A stretch of 64,000 nucleotides of DNA from Aminipila sp963524205 (GTDB taxonomy: Bacteria > Bacillota > Clostridia > Peptostreptococcales > Anaerovoracaceae): positions 1 through 64,000 of the forward strand of contig CAURED010000010.1 in assembly GCA_963524205.1 (NCBI GenBank). Direction: 5' to 3'. Shown here in pieces: positions 26,387-34,735 of the stretch (position 1 is the first letter of the stretch; each line of letters opens with the position of its first letter). A program made the position numbers and the translations under genes. Below the pieces are notes generated by a model. That model did no database searches and was not told the DNA's origin. It saw only the letters and a list, made by a program, of their open reading frames with translations.

Positions 26387-28875
26387 TGCATGTAAAAAAT
26401 AAAAAAGCTATCCGTAATCTAGCCCATAAAAGCTTTCGCGCCAACAAAATACGAAATGTAATCGCAGTGATGGCTATTGCTCTGACTGCTCTACTGTTTA
26501 CAAGCGTTTTAACCATGGCATTTGGAGCTTTGGAAAGTATGCAGCGAGCCAATATGGTTATGTCGGGTGGAGATGGTCACGCTACGATTAAATATGTTAC
26601 GGATAAAGAGTATAATACCATCAGTAAACACCCTCTTATCAAGAAAATGGCATACTGCCGAATACTTTGTGATGATGTTGACAATGAAGCTCTCATTAAG
26701 AGACATTCAGAATTTTGGTATTACGATGATATTGGACTAAAATATGGATTTGCCGAACCTACAGGCGGACACAAACCACAAACCGAAAATGAGGTGATTG
26801 CAGATACCAAGACATTGGAGTTAATGAATGTCCCCTTGGAAGTCGGTACGCCTCTCACTTTAGAGCTTACGGTACATGGTAAGGCAATTAAACGTGATTT
26901 CGTATTGGCCGGCTGGTGGGAAAGTGATCCTGGCTTCAATGTAGGACAAATCTTTTCTTCTCGTGCCTATATGAATGCACATCAAGACGAACTGCAAAAT
27001 ACCTATTATGAGGACTATTCTCTTACAGGGGCTATTTATGGTTACATGAAGTTCGAAAACAGCATAAACATCGCGCAGAAATTAGAAACTGTCTTATCAG
27101 AAAGTGGCTATTCTATGGAAGGAAACTCGCCAAACTATATTGCAACCGGTATTAATTGGGCGTATATGTCCACGGGCTTTAATCTTGATGCTGCCACTGT
27201 AACCTCGCTTGCATGTGCATTGCTACTGTTTGTTTTTACAGGCTATTTAATCATATATAACATCTTTCAAATCTCCGTTTTACGGGATATACGTTTTTAC
27301 GGTCTTTTAAAAACGATTGGAACAACCGGCCGACAGCTTCGTACTATTATCCGTCGGCAGGCTCTGATCTTATCATTGATGGGTATACCTCTTGGCTTGC
27401 TGTCTGGATTCTTTGTGGGAAAGAAGTTAGTACCCATATTAATGGTTCAATCTGCCTACGCTGGCAGCGCCGTATCAGTGTCACCTAACCCGCTCATTTT
27501 TGTAGGAGCTGTTGCTTTTGCGCTGATTACTGTGTTCATCAGTACTTACAAGCCAGGAAGGATAGCGGCAAAAGTGTCTGCCGTTGAAGCAGTGGGTTAT
27601 ATCGATAGCACTCCAGTTAGTGGAAAAAAACTAAAGAAATCCAAAAATGGTGCTGAGCCAAAACGTATGGCTCTTACAAATTTAGGTCGTAATAAAAAGC
27701 GTACTGTGCTAGTAATCCTTAGTTTAAGCCTTAGCATCGTCCTTACCAACACGGTGTTCACCATATCACAAAGTGTGGACGTGAATAGAGCTCTTGAACG
27801 ATTTAGTGATTCCGACTTTTTAATTGGTCATGCAGATTTATTTAACAACAAATACAGCGGCAAAGACAGTGCCTTAAGCGAAGATTTCATTGTTGCTGTC
27901 AACCAACAGGAGGGTTTTGAAAGTGGAGGACGTCTATATGGCAGCTGGAGCAGCTATGCAAGTAAAACCTCTAAACAGACAATGAACAAGAACCCTGATG
28001 GTTCATTTTCCACAGCTCTTTATGGTCTTGACGGTTTTCCGTTTTCCTGCCTACACCTTGTGGACGGGGAGCTTGACAAACAAAAACTTGCTACAGGTAA
28101 TTATATTCTTGAAGGCGTAATGACAGACGACAACGGCAATGTTGAAATGGATAGCTTCAACCACAAGGTTGGCGCTGTAATCTCTTTGACCTGCAACAAT
28201 CATGTGCGAGAAATGACTGTTCTTGGTCATGTTATTGCAAACTCAAATACGAATACTGATGGGAGCTGGATGGGTTCAATCTTCTTCCTGCCAGGTTCTA
28301 TATATAAAGAATTAACTGGCAACAGCTTCGTCATGAGCTATACTTTTAATGTATCGGATGATAAAGAGGCACTTACTGAAACCTTTTTAAAGCAGTATAC
28401 TGACAGAATTGAACCAACCATGAATTATGAATCTAAGTTCACTGCACTAGCAGGCTTAGAGGGCATACAAGATACAGCAGTTTTAATTGGTGGCTCTTTA
28501 TCCCTTATTATTGGATTCATTGGCATCTTAAATTTTATAAATGCCATTTTGACCAGCATCCTGATTCGACGAAAAGAATTTGCAATGCTGCAAAGTATTG
28601 GTATGACCCGCAGCCAGCTTATAAAAATGCTATGCTTTGAAGGCGGCTATTATGCAGCTTTCACCATGGCAATATCCGCTTTGCTAAGTATCGGCTGCTC
28701 CCTGCTGATTGTACGTCCTATGTGCGCTCAAGTGTGGTTTTTTAATTATCATTTGGTTTTCTGGCCGCTGGTGATTATTTTACCCCTGTTATTCACTTTA
28801 GGAATTCTAGTTCCTTTAATTGTTTACCATACAACAGATAAACAAAGTATTGTAGAACGATTACGAGAAGCATAG
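26383..28875 (+). CDS. FtsX-like ABC transporter permease
   Basis: An 830-residue permease with two FtsX domains. There is an N-terminal helix (NVIAVMAIALTALLFTSVL), a large extracytoplasmic region, three helices near 270-390, a second extracellular part (about 450-680) and three C-terminal helices ending in the IVERLREA tail. It lacks the single large loop after ten helices seen in BceB, so it is closer to the duplicated MacB-like clostridial permeases. It probably exports or removes membrane-active compounds; the substrate is unknown. It overlaps the ATPase gene by 4 bases. Confidence 0.9.
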   Translation: MMHVKNKKAIRNLAHKSFRANKIRNVIAVMAIALTALLFTSVLTMAFGALESMQRANMVMSGGDGHATIKYVTDKEYNTISKHPLIKKMAYCRILCDDVDNEALIKRHSEFWYYDDIGLKYGFAEPTGGHKPQTENEVIADTKTLELMNVPLEVGTPLTLELTVHGKAIKRDFVLAGWWESDPGFNVGQIFSSRAYMNAHQDELQNTYYEDYSLTGAIYGYMKFENSINIAQKLETVLSESGYSMEGNSPNYIATGINWAYMSTGFNLDAATVTSLACALLLFVFTGYLIIYNIFQISVLRDIRFYGLLKTIGTTGRQLRTIIRRQALILSLMGIPLGLLSGFFVGKKLVPILMVQSAYAGSAVSVSPNPLIFVGAVAFALITVFISTYKPGRIAAKVSAVEAVGYIDSTPVSGKKLKKSKNGAEPKRMALTNLGRNKKRTVLVILSLSLSIVLTNTVFTISQSVDVNRALERFSDSDFLIGHADLFNNKYSGKDSALSEDFIVAVNQQEGFESGGRLYGSWSSYASKTSKQTMNKNPDGSFSTALYGLDGFPFSCLHLVDGELDKQKLATGNYILEGVMTDDNGNVEMDSFNHKVGAVISLTCNNHVREMTVLGHVIANSNTNTDGSWMGSIFFLPGSIYKELTGNSFVMSYTFNVSDDKEALTETFLKQYTDRIEPTMNYESKFTALAGLEGIQDTAVLIGGSLSLIIGFIGILNFINAILTSILIRRKEFAMLQSIGMTRSQLIKMLCFEGGYYAAFTMAISALLSIGCSLLIVRPMCAQVWFFNYHLVFWPLVIILPLLFTLGILVPLIVYHTTDKQSIVERLREA

Positions 28876-28902
28876 GAAAATAAAATTAAAACAAGAATAA
28901 AT

Positions 28903-28940
28903 AAAATGCCTACTGTGTGATTAACAGTAGGCATTTTTGT
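28903..28940. terminator. Bidirectional terminator between converging genes
   Basis: AAAATGCCTACTGT (28903-28916) pairs perfectly with ACAGTAGGCATTTT (28924-28937) around a 7-base loop, with T-rich tails on both strands. It ends the ABC permease gene on plus and the SEDS gene on minus. Confidence 0.92.
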
Positions 28941-28956
28941 TCTCATAGAATTTCAT

Positions 28957-30399
28957 TTACAGTTTTCTTATTGTCAACTGCCACTTTCCTAATTGTAAGC
29001 TATGTTGTTCTACATTAGAACCATTGAAATTCTCAACTAATTTTATCTGTATAATCCTATCCCTGACAATTGAATTATTTCTATATACAGATAGTATCAG
29101 TCCCATCAACCCCATATTTACAATTAAGCTTATATTCCCTGGAGAAATGAGCGGTAATGGGCATGTAGCCCATACGCATAAACCTAAATTAGCCAATAAG
29201 AAAATTATACATTGTGATACTATAGTTATTGCTACTGCAAAAGAAATCATGTATCCTAACTGGCTGCTCTGTTTATGTACAATCTTAAAGAGTTTGATCA
29301 TCAGAAATGCTACTAAAATAACAGTGATTCCTGCCACGACCCACCCAAATTTGTAAATCATATAGGTCAGACAATAATTATTTTGCCAATATGGCAGCAG
29401 CCCTTCTATGGCTCTACCATGAGCATAACTTAAATTTTCCTGGGTTACGAAAGAAGGCAATGTACCCTGACCAAATATTTTAGAATTGGAAAGAAATTCT
29501 CGTATTGCCCTTAACACATAGCCTTGAGAGTATTCTGCTCCTTCTGTAATAAACATGTATTTAAATCTTCTAAAACACAAAATAAAAGGTGCCATTATTA
29601 CAAATAGTACAGGTCCCCATACTGAAGCTAAGGCATATTTTTTTCGTACCTGAAACCAATCTTTTTTTATACCTGCCGTGAGGATAGCAGCACCACTTAT
29701 GGAAAACATCCATACTGACATAATCGATGGTCCCCACTCAAATACTATACAGCTAATAACCCCTGCTGCACCACAGTATACCAATCCTAAATACCCTTTT
29801 CCACGCTGGCTGTACACCAATCCTGCATAAAGTGGTATCAACAATACTGCACAATAAAACACATGGATATAAACATAATTCAGTTGAGGTGCAAAATTGA
29901 ACAATAATAGGGTTACTGCTAAAGCCGCCCCATAAAGAATCTTCGGATATTTCCCAATCAGGCTGTAATCTGTAAAATACATCCCTATCATTGCAACCAT
30001 ACCAAAGGGCAGAACTTTTAAATAAGAATAAAAATATCCTATAGCCTGTCCCCCATCCTCCCCATTATTTAAGGAAATAAAATACCGTAATGCTACACTC
30101 ACCAATATACACACAAAAACTAATATAAAAACACCCCAGTCCGGCTTTGGTCTGTGAGTTCTGTCTAGCTGCTGTCCTATTGTAACCGCATCACCCATTT
30201 GCAATATAGCATTTTTCTCTGCCTCTTCTTCCTTTTGCCCTTTTCTTACAAAAGCCGATTTTTGATCTTCTATATGATTTAGCAGTTCCTCTGAAATGCT
30301 ATTGTGCGCCTTTTTCCATCGGATCTGCTCACATACTTTTATGATAAATTCACCAACAGCATTATCAGTGATGTCATTTTGGCTTTTATATTCCTGCAT
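28957..30399 (-). CDS. SEDS (FtsW/RodA/SpoVE-like) protein with N-terminal permease-prefix region, copy 1
   Basis: About 480 residues from the ATG at 30399 (GGTGGTG upstream; an in-frame GTG at 30411 overlaps it). Residues 15-90 are a soluble helical HAAS/permease-prefix-like region (EELLNHIEDQK, AILQMGDAVTIGQQLDRTHRPKPDWG). About ten helices follow, ending in PLISPGNISLIVNMGLMGLILSVYRN, the SEDS C-terminal signature. The extracellular loop that in RodA carries the catalytic Asp reads LPYWQNNYCL here, so Asn replaces Asp. It overlaps the paralogue upstream by 14 bases and is under the same PadR gene. Confidence 0.8.
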   Translation of the reverse strand: MQEYKSQNDITDNAVGEFIIKVCEQIRWKKAHNSISEELLNHIEDQKSAFVRKGQKEEEAEKNAILQMGDAVTIGQQLDRTHRPKPDWGVFILVFVCILVSVALRYFISLNNGEDGGQAIGYFYSYLKVLPFGMVAMIGMYFTDYSLIGKYPKILYGAALAVTLLLFNFAPQLNYVYIHVFYCAVLLIPLYAGLVYSQRGKGYLGLVYCGAAGVISCIVFEWGPSIMSVWMFSISGAAILTAGIKKDWFQVRKKYALASVWGPVLFVIMAPFILCFRRFKYMFITEGAEYSQGYVLRAIREFLSNSKIFGQGTLPSFVTQENLSYAHGRAIEGLLPYWQNNYCLTYMIYKFGWVVAGITVILVAFLMIKLFKIVHKQSSQLGYMISFAVAITIVSQCIIFLLANLGLCVWATCPLPLISPGNISLIVNMGLMGLILSVYRNNSIVRDRIIQIKLVENFNGSNVEQHSLQLGKWQLTIRKL

Positions 30400-31816
30400 A
30401 GTTGTCACCACCAGTACTTTTTTTCTTCTTTAATATTAACCCAAGCCATAATTTTTTTGACTTCATATCTTTATCACTTACTATGGATTTGTTTCGATAT
30501 GCAGATAAAAACAATCCCATTAAATACATATTGACAATAAAACTCTTTTCTTCATATGTAATAAATGGTAATGGTCCTACTACAGCTGTCATAACTCCAA
30601 GATTACTTGATATATAAAATGCCGATTGAATAAAGAGTTCTATAGTAACAGAAAGACACACTATAAATCCTAATTCACTTGTTTGTCTTAAGGTAATAAC
30701 AAGCATTCTTATAAGTAGAAATGCTAGCATTGCAATTAAAATAGCCGCACAGACATATCCGAATTTATATGCAATATAAACCAATGAATAATCAGAACCC
30801 CAGCAAGGTAATATTTTTTCAATGGTCGATGGACTTAAGGAATTAGGAAAGGCTGGCATTCCTTCTCCCCATAGTTTTAGATTTTGTAAATACTGCTTAA
30901 GAACCATTAAAACATAAAAATCTGGGCTATCTTGTTGATGAATCAAACTACTGATTGGTAAAATGATTCCCCTTCCTCTTAGGCTGATATGTGCCTGTAT
31001 TGCTAAAAGAGTATACATTAATACGGATAAGGCTGGAACATATACTAATAGGAATGCTTTCCATTTCTTGACTGAAAACCAGCCTTTACTGATGGCAGTT
31101 GTAAGGATAATAAGCCCAGATATGGCAAATAGAAAACACGCCATATATCCCCCGCCATAAGCAAAAACTCCAAGGGTTAAAACGGCTATAATCCCTGATC
31201 TAATAATTCCGCCATACCCACTATTCCGATAATTGTACACAATAGCTGCATACATGGGGCACAAAAGCATAGCTGTACAAATGATATGTCCATACGTTCC
31301 AAATCTGGCTGTAGAATTAATTATAATACCACCAGAAGCAGCTAAAATACTAAAATAAAAAAATATTGGGCTTCTTATGATTAAAGTAAAATCTGTAAAA
31401 TATACAAATAAAAAAGCAGCTAGCCCAAATGGAACAGAAACTAAATAATCTTTAAATGCAGAATCATAGTTCTCACCATTCATCCCAGAATAATAGCTAA
31501 TAATAAATTGAATAAAAGCCCCTAGTATAAGACAAATACAAAGTATTACTATAGTTCCCCATTCAGGCTTTGGTCTGTGAGTTCGGTCAAGCTGCTGTCC
31601 TACTGTAACCGCATCGCCCATCTCTAATATCGCATTTCTTTCTGCCTCTTGCTCCCTTTGCCCTTTTTTGATGTAAGCTTCTTTCTGGTCTTCTATATGA
31701 TTCAGCAGTTCTTCAGAAATTACTTTATGTGCTCTCTCCCAACGAATCTGCTCACATACTTTTTTCACATATTCACCGGCTTTACCAAAGTTTTGTTCTT
31801 CGTTACACTGTGGCAT
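30386..31816 (-). CDS. SEDS (FtsW/RodA/SpoVE-like) protein with N-terminal permease-prefix region, copy 2
   Basis: About 476 residues from the ATG at 31816, preceded by GGGGGGTG and overlapping the PadR stop. The architecture equals copy 1: prefix region (EELLNHIEDQKEAY, AILEMGDAVTVGQQLDRTHRPKPEWG), then about ten helices. The catalytic-loop equivalent reads LPCWGSDYSLVY and keeps the aspartate (residue 342). The C-terminal signature is PFITYEEKSFIVNMYLMGLFLSAYRN. SEDS proteins polymerise cell-wall glycan; these lack the usual partner gene nearby. A role in sporulation or stress wall synthesis is inference. Confidence 0.82.
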   Translation of the reverse strand: MPQCNEEQNFGKAGEYVKKVCEQIRWERAHKVISEELLNHIEDQKEAYIKKGQREQEAERNAILEMGDAVTVGQQLDRTHRPKPEWGTIVILCICLILGAFIQFIISYYSGMNGENYDSAFKDYLVSVPFGLAAFLFVYFTDFTLIIRSPIFFYFSILAASGGIIINSTARFGTYGHIICTAMLLCPMYAAIVYNYRNSGYGGIIRSGIIAVLTLGVFAYGGGYMACFLFAISGLIILTTAISKGWFSVKKWKAFLLVYVPALSVLMYTLLAIQAHISLRGRGIILPISSLIHQQDSPDFYVLMVLKQYLQNLKLWGEGMPAFPNSLSPSTIEKILPCWGSDYSLVYIAYKFGYVCAAILIAMLAFLLIRMLVITLRQTSELGFIVCLSVTIELFIQSAFYISSNLGVMTAVVGPLPFITYEEKSFIVNMYLMGLFLSAYRNKSIVSDKDMKSKKLWLGLILKKKKSTGGDNYAGI

Positions 31817-32147
31817 AAGAAACACCCCCCAGTACATCTTTTACTGCTGCGGCATAAACCGTCCATTCTTCCTTCTTCTCCTGGAAAAGTTTCTTACCCT
31901 TCTCTGTGATCTTGTAATACTTTCTAGCACGCCCCTCTTCAGATAAGCCTTCGTAAGCAGTGATCATCCCCTGTTGCTCTAAAGCGTGTAATATGGGATA
32001 TAATGTTCCAGCCTTTAATGTAAACACATTATTGGACTTTCTTTCTAGCTCTTCTATCATCTGGTATCCATACATATCCTGATTTTCAAGCAACTTTAGC
32101 ACAAGCATGGTGGTGCTGCCACTAGTTAAGCTTTTATCTACTTTCAT
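31803..32147 (-). CDS. PadR-family transcriptional regulator
   Basis: A 114-residue PadR protein. The winged helix is marked by MLVLKLLENQDMYGYQMIEELE and LKAGTLYPILHALEQQGMI, followed by KYYKITEKGKKLF and a C-terminal dimerisation helix. GGGGG lies 9 bases before the ATG. The consensus promoter upstream overlaps a perfect palindrome, so it very probably represses itself and the two SEDS genes that follow with overlapping codons. PadR proteins commonly sense membrane-active or phenolic compounds. Confidence 0.93.
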   Translation of the reverse strand: MKVDKSLTSGSTTMLVLKLLENQDMYGYQMIEELERKSNNVFTLKAGTLYPILHALEQQGMITAYEGLSEEGRARKYYKITEKGKKLFQEKKEEWTVYAAAVKDVLGGVSYATV

Positions 32148-32191
32148 TTATATAATCCCCCTTTTGTCCAAACCAAATATATCTATAATCT

Positions 32192-32244
32192 ACATATATC
32201 GGCAATCTATATAAGATTATATATAGATTGCCGATATATGTCAA
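32192..32244 (-). promoter_or_regulatory. padR promoter inside a 22-bp perfect palindrome
   Basis: The arms 32192-32213 and 32220-32241 are perfectly complementary over 22 bp, with a 6-base centre AGATTA. The core is ATCGGCAAT. On the minus strand TTGACA (32244-32239), a 17-base spacer and TATAAT (32221-32216) form a consensus sigma-A promoter. The palindrome covers the -10, the spacer, half the -35 and the start region. It is the obvious operator for PadR. Confidence 0.88.
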
Positions 32245-32255
32245 TTCCTAAATAT

Positions 32256-32846
32256 TTAATTATTTTCCCTCATTGCTAAATCCGGTATTTCTCTTCCATC
32301 TAACTTTTTATACGCTAGATAAATAAAAGCACAAATCACTACACATATTATTGCTGTTATTATGATTAAAATATCCATAATCATAGTCTGCAGAGCTTCA
32401 AATATGCAGGCAGAAATAGGCATAATGCAAAGCGCTAAAATAAATGTCCAAGCAGAAATCATGAAAGTTCGATCTGCTAATTTTGCAAAGGCGTATTCTT
32501 TCAATTGTAATGCAATTTCCTCTAAGCTTTTAAACAGACAGTAATAAAATGTAATCAGTACGGCTAATAATATCATCGGCATAACCCCTACTACCATAAT
32601 TACTAACATCCATATAGAAGACTTATAACATTTATTAAACTTACCATATTCCCTGATTTTTCTTAATCCTAAAATAACAATAGCCCAGCCTATTATTCTA
32701 AGCACACTAAATAGTATGACTACACTTGATAAATCCGTATCAACTAAGCCTGTGCCCATTTGTAAGAATATGCTGATTGAACTAATCATTATCCCCAAAA
32801 TCACCCATTTAAGTGACTTTAAATCATAAACCGCTTTATCTTCCAT
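32256..32846 (-). CDS. Five-helix membrane protein, paralogue family A
   Basis: A 196-residue membrane protein from the ATG at 32846 (GGGGGAATTTGACA before it; the upstream in-frame TTG overlaps that site). It begins with LKSLKWVILGI, has about five helices, includes LFKSLEEIALQLKEYAFAKLADR in a central loop, and ends with AYKKLDGREIPD. The genes at 38105-38803 and the broken copy at 36489-36935 are paralogues, sharing the AYK-LNGREIP ending. The family function is unknown. It is last in the envelope cluster, just before the padR promoter. Confidence 0.7.
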   Translation of the reverse strand: MEDKAVYDLKSLKWVILGIMISSISIFLQMGTGLVDTDLSSVVILFSVLRIIGWAIVILGLRKIREYGKFNKCYKSSIWMLVIMVVGVMPMILLAVLITFYYCLFKSLEEIALQLKEYAFAKLADRTFMISAWTFILALCIMPISACIFEALQTMIMDILIIITAIICVVICAFIYLAYKKLDGREIPDLAMRENN

Positions 32847-32876
32847 TGTCAAATTCCCCCAAGTATCTTAAATCTA

Positions 32877-34280
32877 CTAATCTATAGCCGGAACAGGAAT
32901 ATGGTCTTCCTCACCATTAATTTTTACTTTAAAATTATATACTGGCTGATAAAACCCCTTGCTATCTGCTCTGTATTCTAAATTTACACTTTCAATTGTA
33001 AGGGATGACATTTGCTTATCAAGATATAAATTAAACTTTCCCTCTTTGATTTTCTCAAAGGCCTCAAATTCACTTATAACATCTACACCTTTATACTTTT
33101 CCAGAACCGCCAGATTATTTTCTAAATTTCTTATAACTCCATCCTGATAAAGAGTACCTCTAAGTTCCCCTAGAAGATATTTATCTTTATATTTTGTCAT
33201 ATCTGCTTTAAAACAAAATTGTCCTTCCTGCTGTTTATTTTCAAATGTCAAGCCCTCTGGTACACTGATATTCATTTTTTTCAATGCGGAAATGATGGTT
33301 TTCTCTTCAATCGGCTCACTTGCAGGTTTACTTTTATCAAATGTGTAATCTGTATAGCAATACATTCCCCCAGCGTAGTCAATCCATAAGCTATATTCAC
33401 TTTTATTATGTGATGTATATAGGGCATTGTCATTAAACTGAAGAATTTTTAAATTATCCGCAGGTATCCCTATTCCCTTAAAGATTTTTTCAGCATATTT
33501 AAGTGCCGTTTTTTTATCATATACCTTTGTTTTATATATCGCATCTTTTTTAGATTCTTTTGACAGTTTTATATCTGAAGTAATTTTCGCATCTTCACAT
33601 TCTATTTTTGTACTATAAGCTTCTTCCAGATTTCCCAGTTCATTCATATTATACTTTATAAAAATACCTGCAAATCCACCAATAACCAAAACCAAAGGTA
33701 ATAAGTAGCATGTAATCTTCTTTAACAATTCCGTTTCTCTATGTAATACGGACAGCATGGCCATGATTAAACCATATCCAATCATGGCACCTGCAAAATT
33801 ATTAACGATGTCGTCCACCTCAAATACGCCAAGATTAAATATGAGCTGTACCGTTTCAATCAATAAAGTAAATAGAGCACCTGCACTAGCAGACCAAATC
33901 ACACTTTTAAATTTCTTGTTAACTAATGGCAGCAGCATTCCAAATGGAACAAACATAACAATGTTTAAAATTAAAAGCTGCCACCCTCTTAAAGTAAAGC
34001 TGTTCCATGCTTCCAGATAGGAACTAAACAAGTCCAAATTTACTGAACAATATCCCATTGACCCTCTACTAAACAACGTGGCATATAGAACCATTAGAAT
34101 ATAACACACAAATACAGCTGCTATGGAAGCTGATTTAAGGTTTATTTTTTTCTTCCCCTTTAGTAACTTTCTGTATACTATAAAGTAAATGATACAAAAT
34201 AGTATTGCTAAAAAAGCAACTCCCAAAATTGCAAAAACTAAATATTGTTTTAACATCCAAAAAATCTGTGAAATTAACAT
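32877..34280 (-). CDS. VanZ-family membrane protein with C-terminal extracellular domain
   Basis: A 467-residue protein. The first 180 residues are a VanZ-like domain with about five helices (LNLGVFEVDDIVNNFAGAMIGY is the family hallmark; similar proteins include the teicoplanin-resistance VanZ). The remaining 270 residues are soluble, outside the helices, with repeated beta-rich segments (IDYAGGMYCYTDYTFD). It overlaps no gene but is 53 bases from the small membrane gene upstream. A role in wall or membrane stress is likely but unproven. Confidence 0.83.
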   Translation of the reverse strand: MLISQIFWMLKQYLVFAILGVAFLAILFCIIYFIVYRKLLKGKKKINLKSASIAAVFVCYILMVLYATLFSRGSMGYCSVNLDLFSSYLEAWNSFTLRGWQLLILNIVMFVPFGMLLPLVNKKFKSVIWSASAGALFTLLIETVQLIFNLGVFEVDDIVNNFAGAMIGYGLIMAMLSVLHRETELLKKITCYLLPLVLVIGGFAGIFIKYNMNELGNLEEAYSTKIECEDAKITSDIKLSKESKKDAIYKTKVYDKKTALKYAEKIFKGIGIPADNLKILQFNDNALYTSHNKSEYSLWIDYAGGMYCYTDYTFDKSKPASEPIEEKTIISALKKMNISVPEGLTFENKQQEGQFCFKADMTKYKDKYLLGELRGTLYQDGVIRNLENNLAVLEKYKGVDVISEFEAFEKIKEGKFNLYLDKQMSSLTIESVNLEYRADSKGFYQPVYNFKVKINGEEDHIPVPAID

Positions 34281-34332
34281 TTTATCTCCTACCTAAAATC
34301 TACATTATTTTCTTTTTTTATTATTCTCTATT

Positions 34333-34695
34333 TTAAAACTCAATGTCACCAAAGAATGTAACGGAAAGCTTGTAATGAAAAAGTCCAACTGGTGAAACTA
34401 CAAGGCCAGCCAGCAGGCAGCCTAAAAGGCCATATGGCAAGGCGGCTATTAAAACTATAAAATAGGTAATAATTGCAATACAGCATGGTAACGCTATGTT
34501 CTTAAAAAGACTCTTTAGGATTTGAAAATAAATACTTACAAACAACACACAACAAGAAGGTGTAAAAATAAATATATAGTTTTCAATCTGATTATATAAA
34601 AAACGATCATTATATGGATCTATATAACTTTTTATCATGTAAAAAACAGTAACTATTGACCATATTACCAGCCATACTTTTAAACCAAATGACAT
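34333..34695 (-). CDS. Small four-helix membrane protein, unknown
   Basis: A 120-residue hydrophobic protein with four predicted helices (LKVWLVIWSIVTVFYMI, FIFTPSCCVLFVSIYF, CCIAIITYFIVLIAALPYGLLG, LLAGLVVSPVGLFHY). The ribosome site is modest. I do not recognise the family. It lies between the secreted stalk-domain protein and VanZ in the same direction. Confidence 0.6.
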   Translation of the reverse strand: MSFGLKVWLVIWSIVTVFYMIKSYIDPYNDRFLYNQIENYIFIFTPSCCVLFVSIYFQILKSLFKNIALPCCIAIITYFIVLIAALPYGLLGCLLAGLVVSPVGLFHYKLSVTFFGDIEF

Positions 34696-34735
34696 AATTC
34701 CCCTAACCTTTTATTTATTCTTGAAGAGCTTTACT

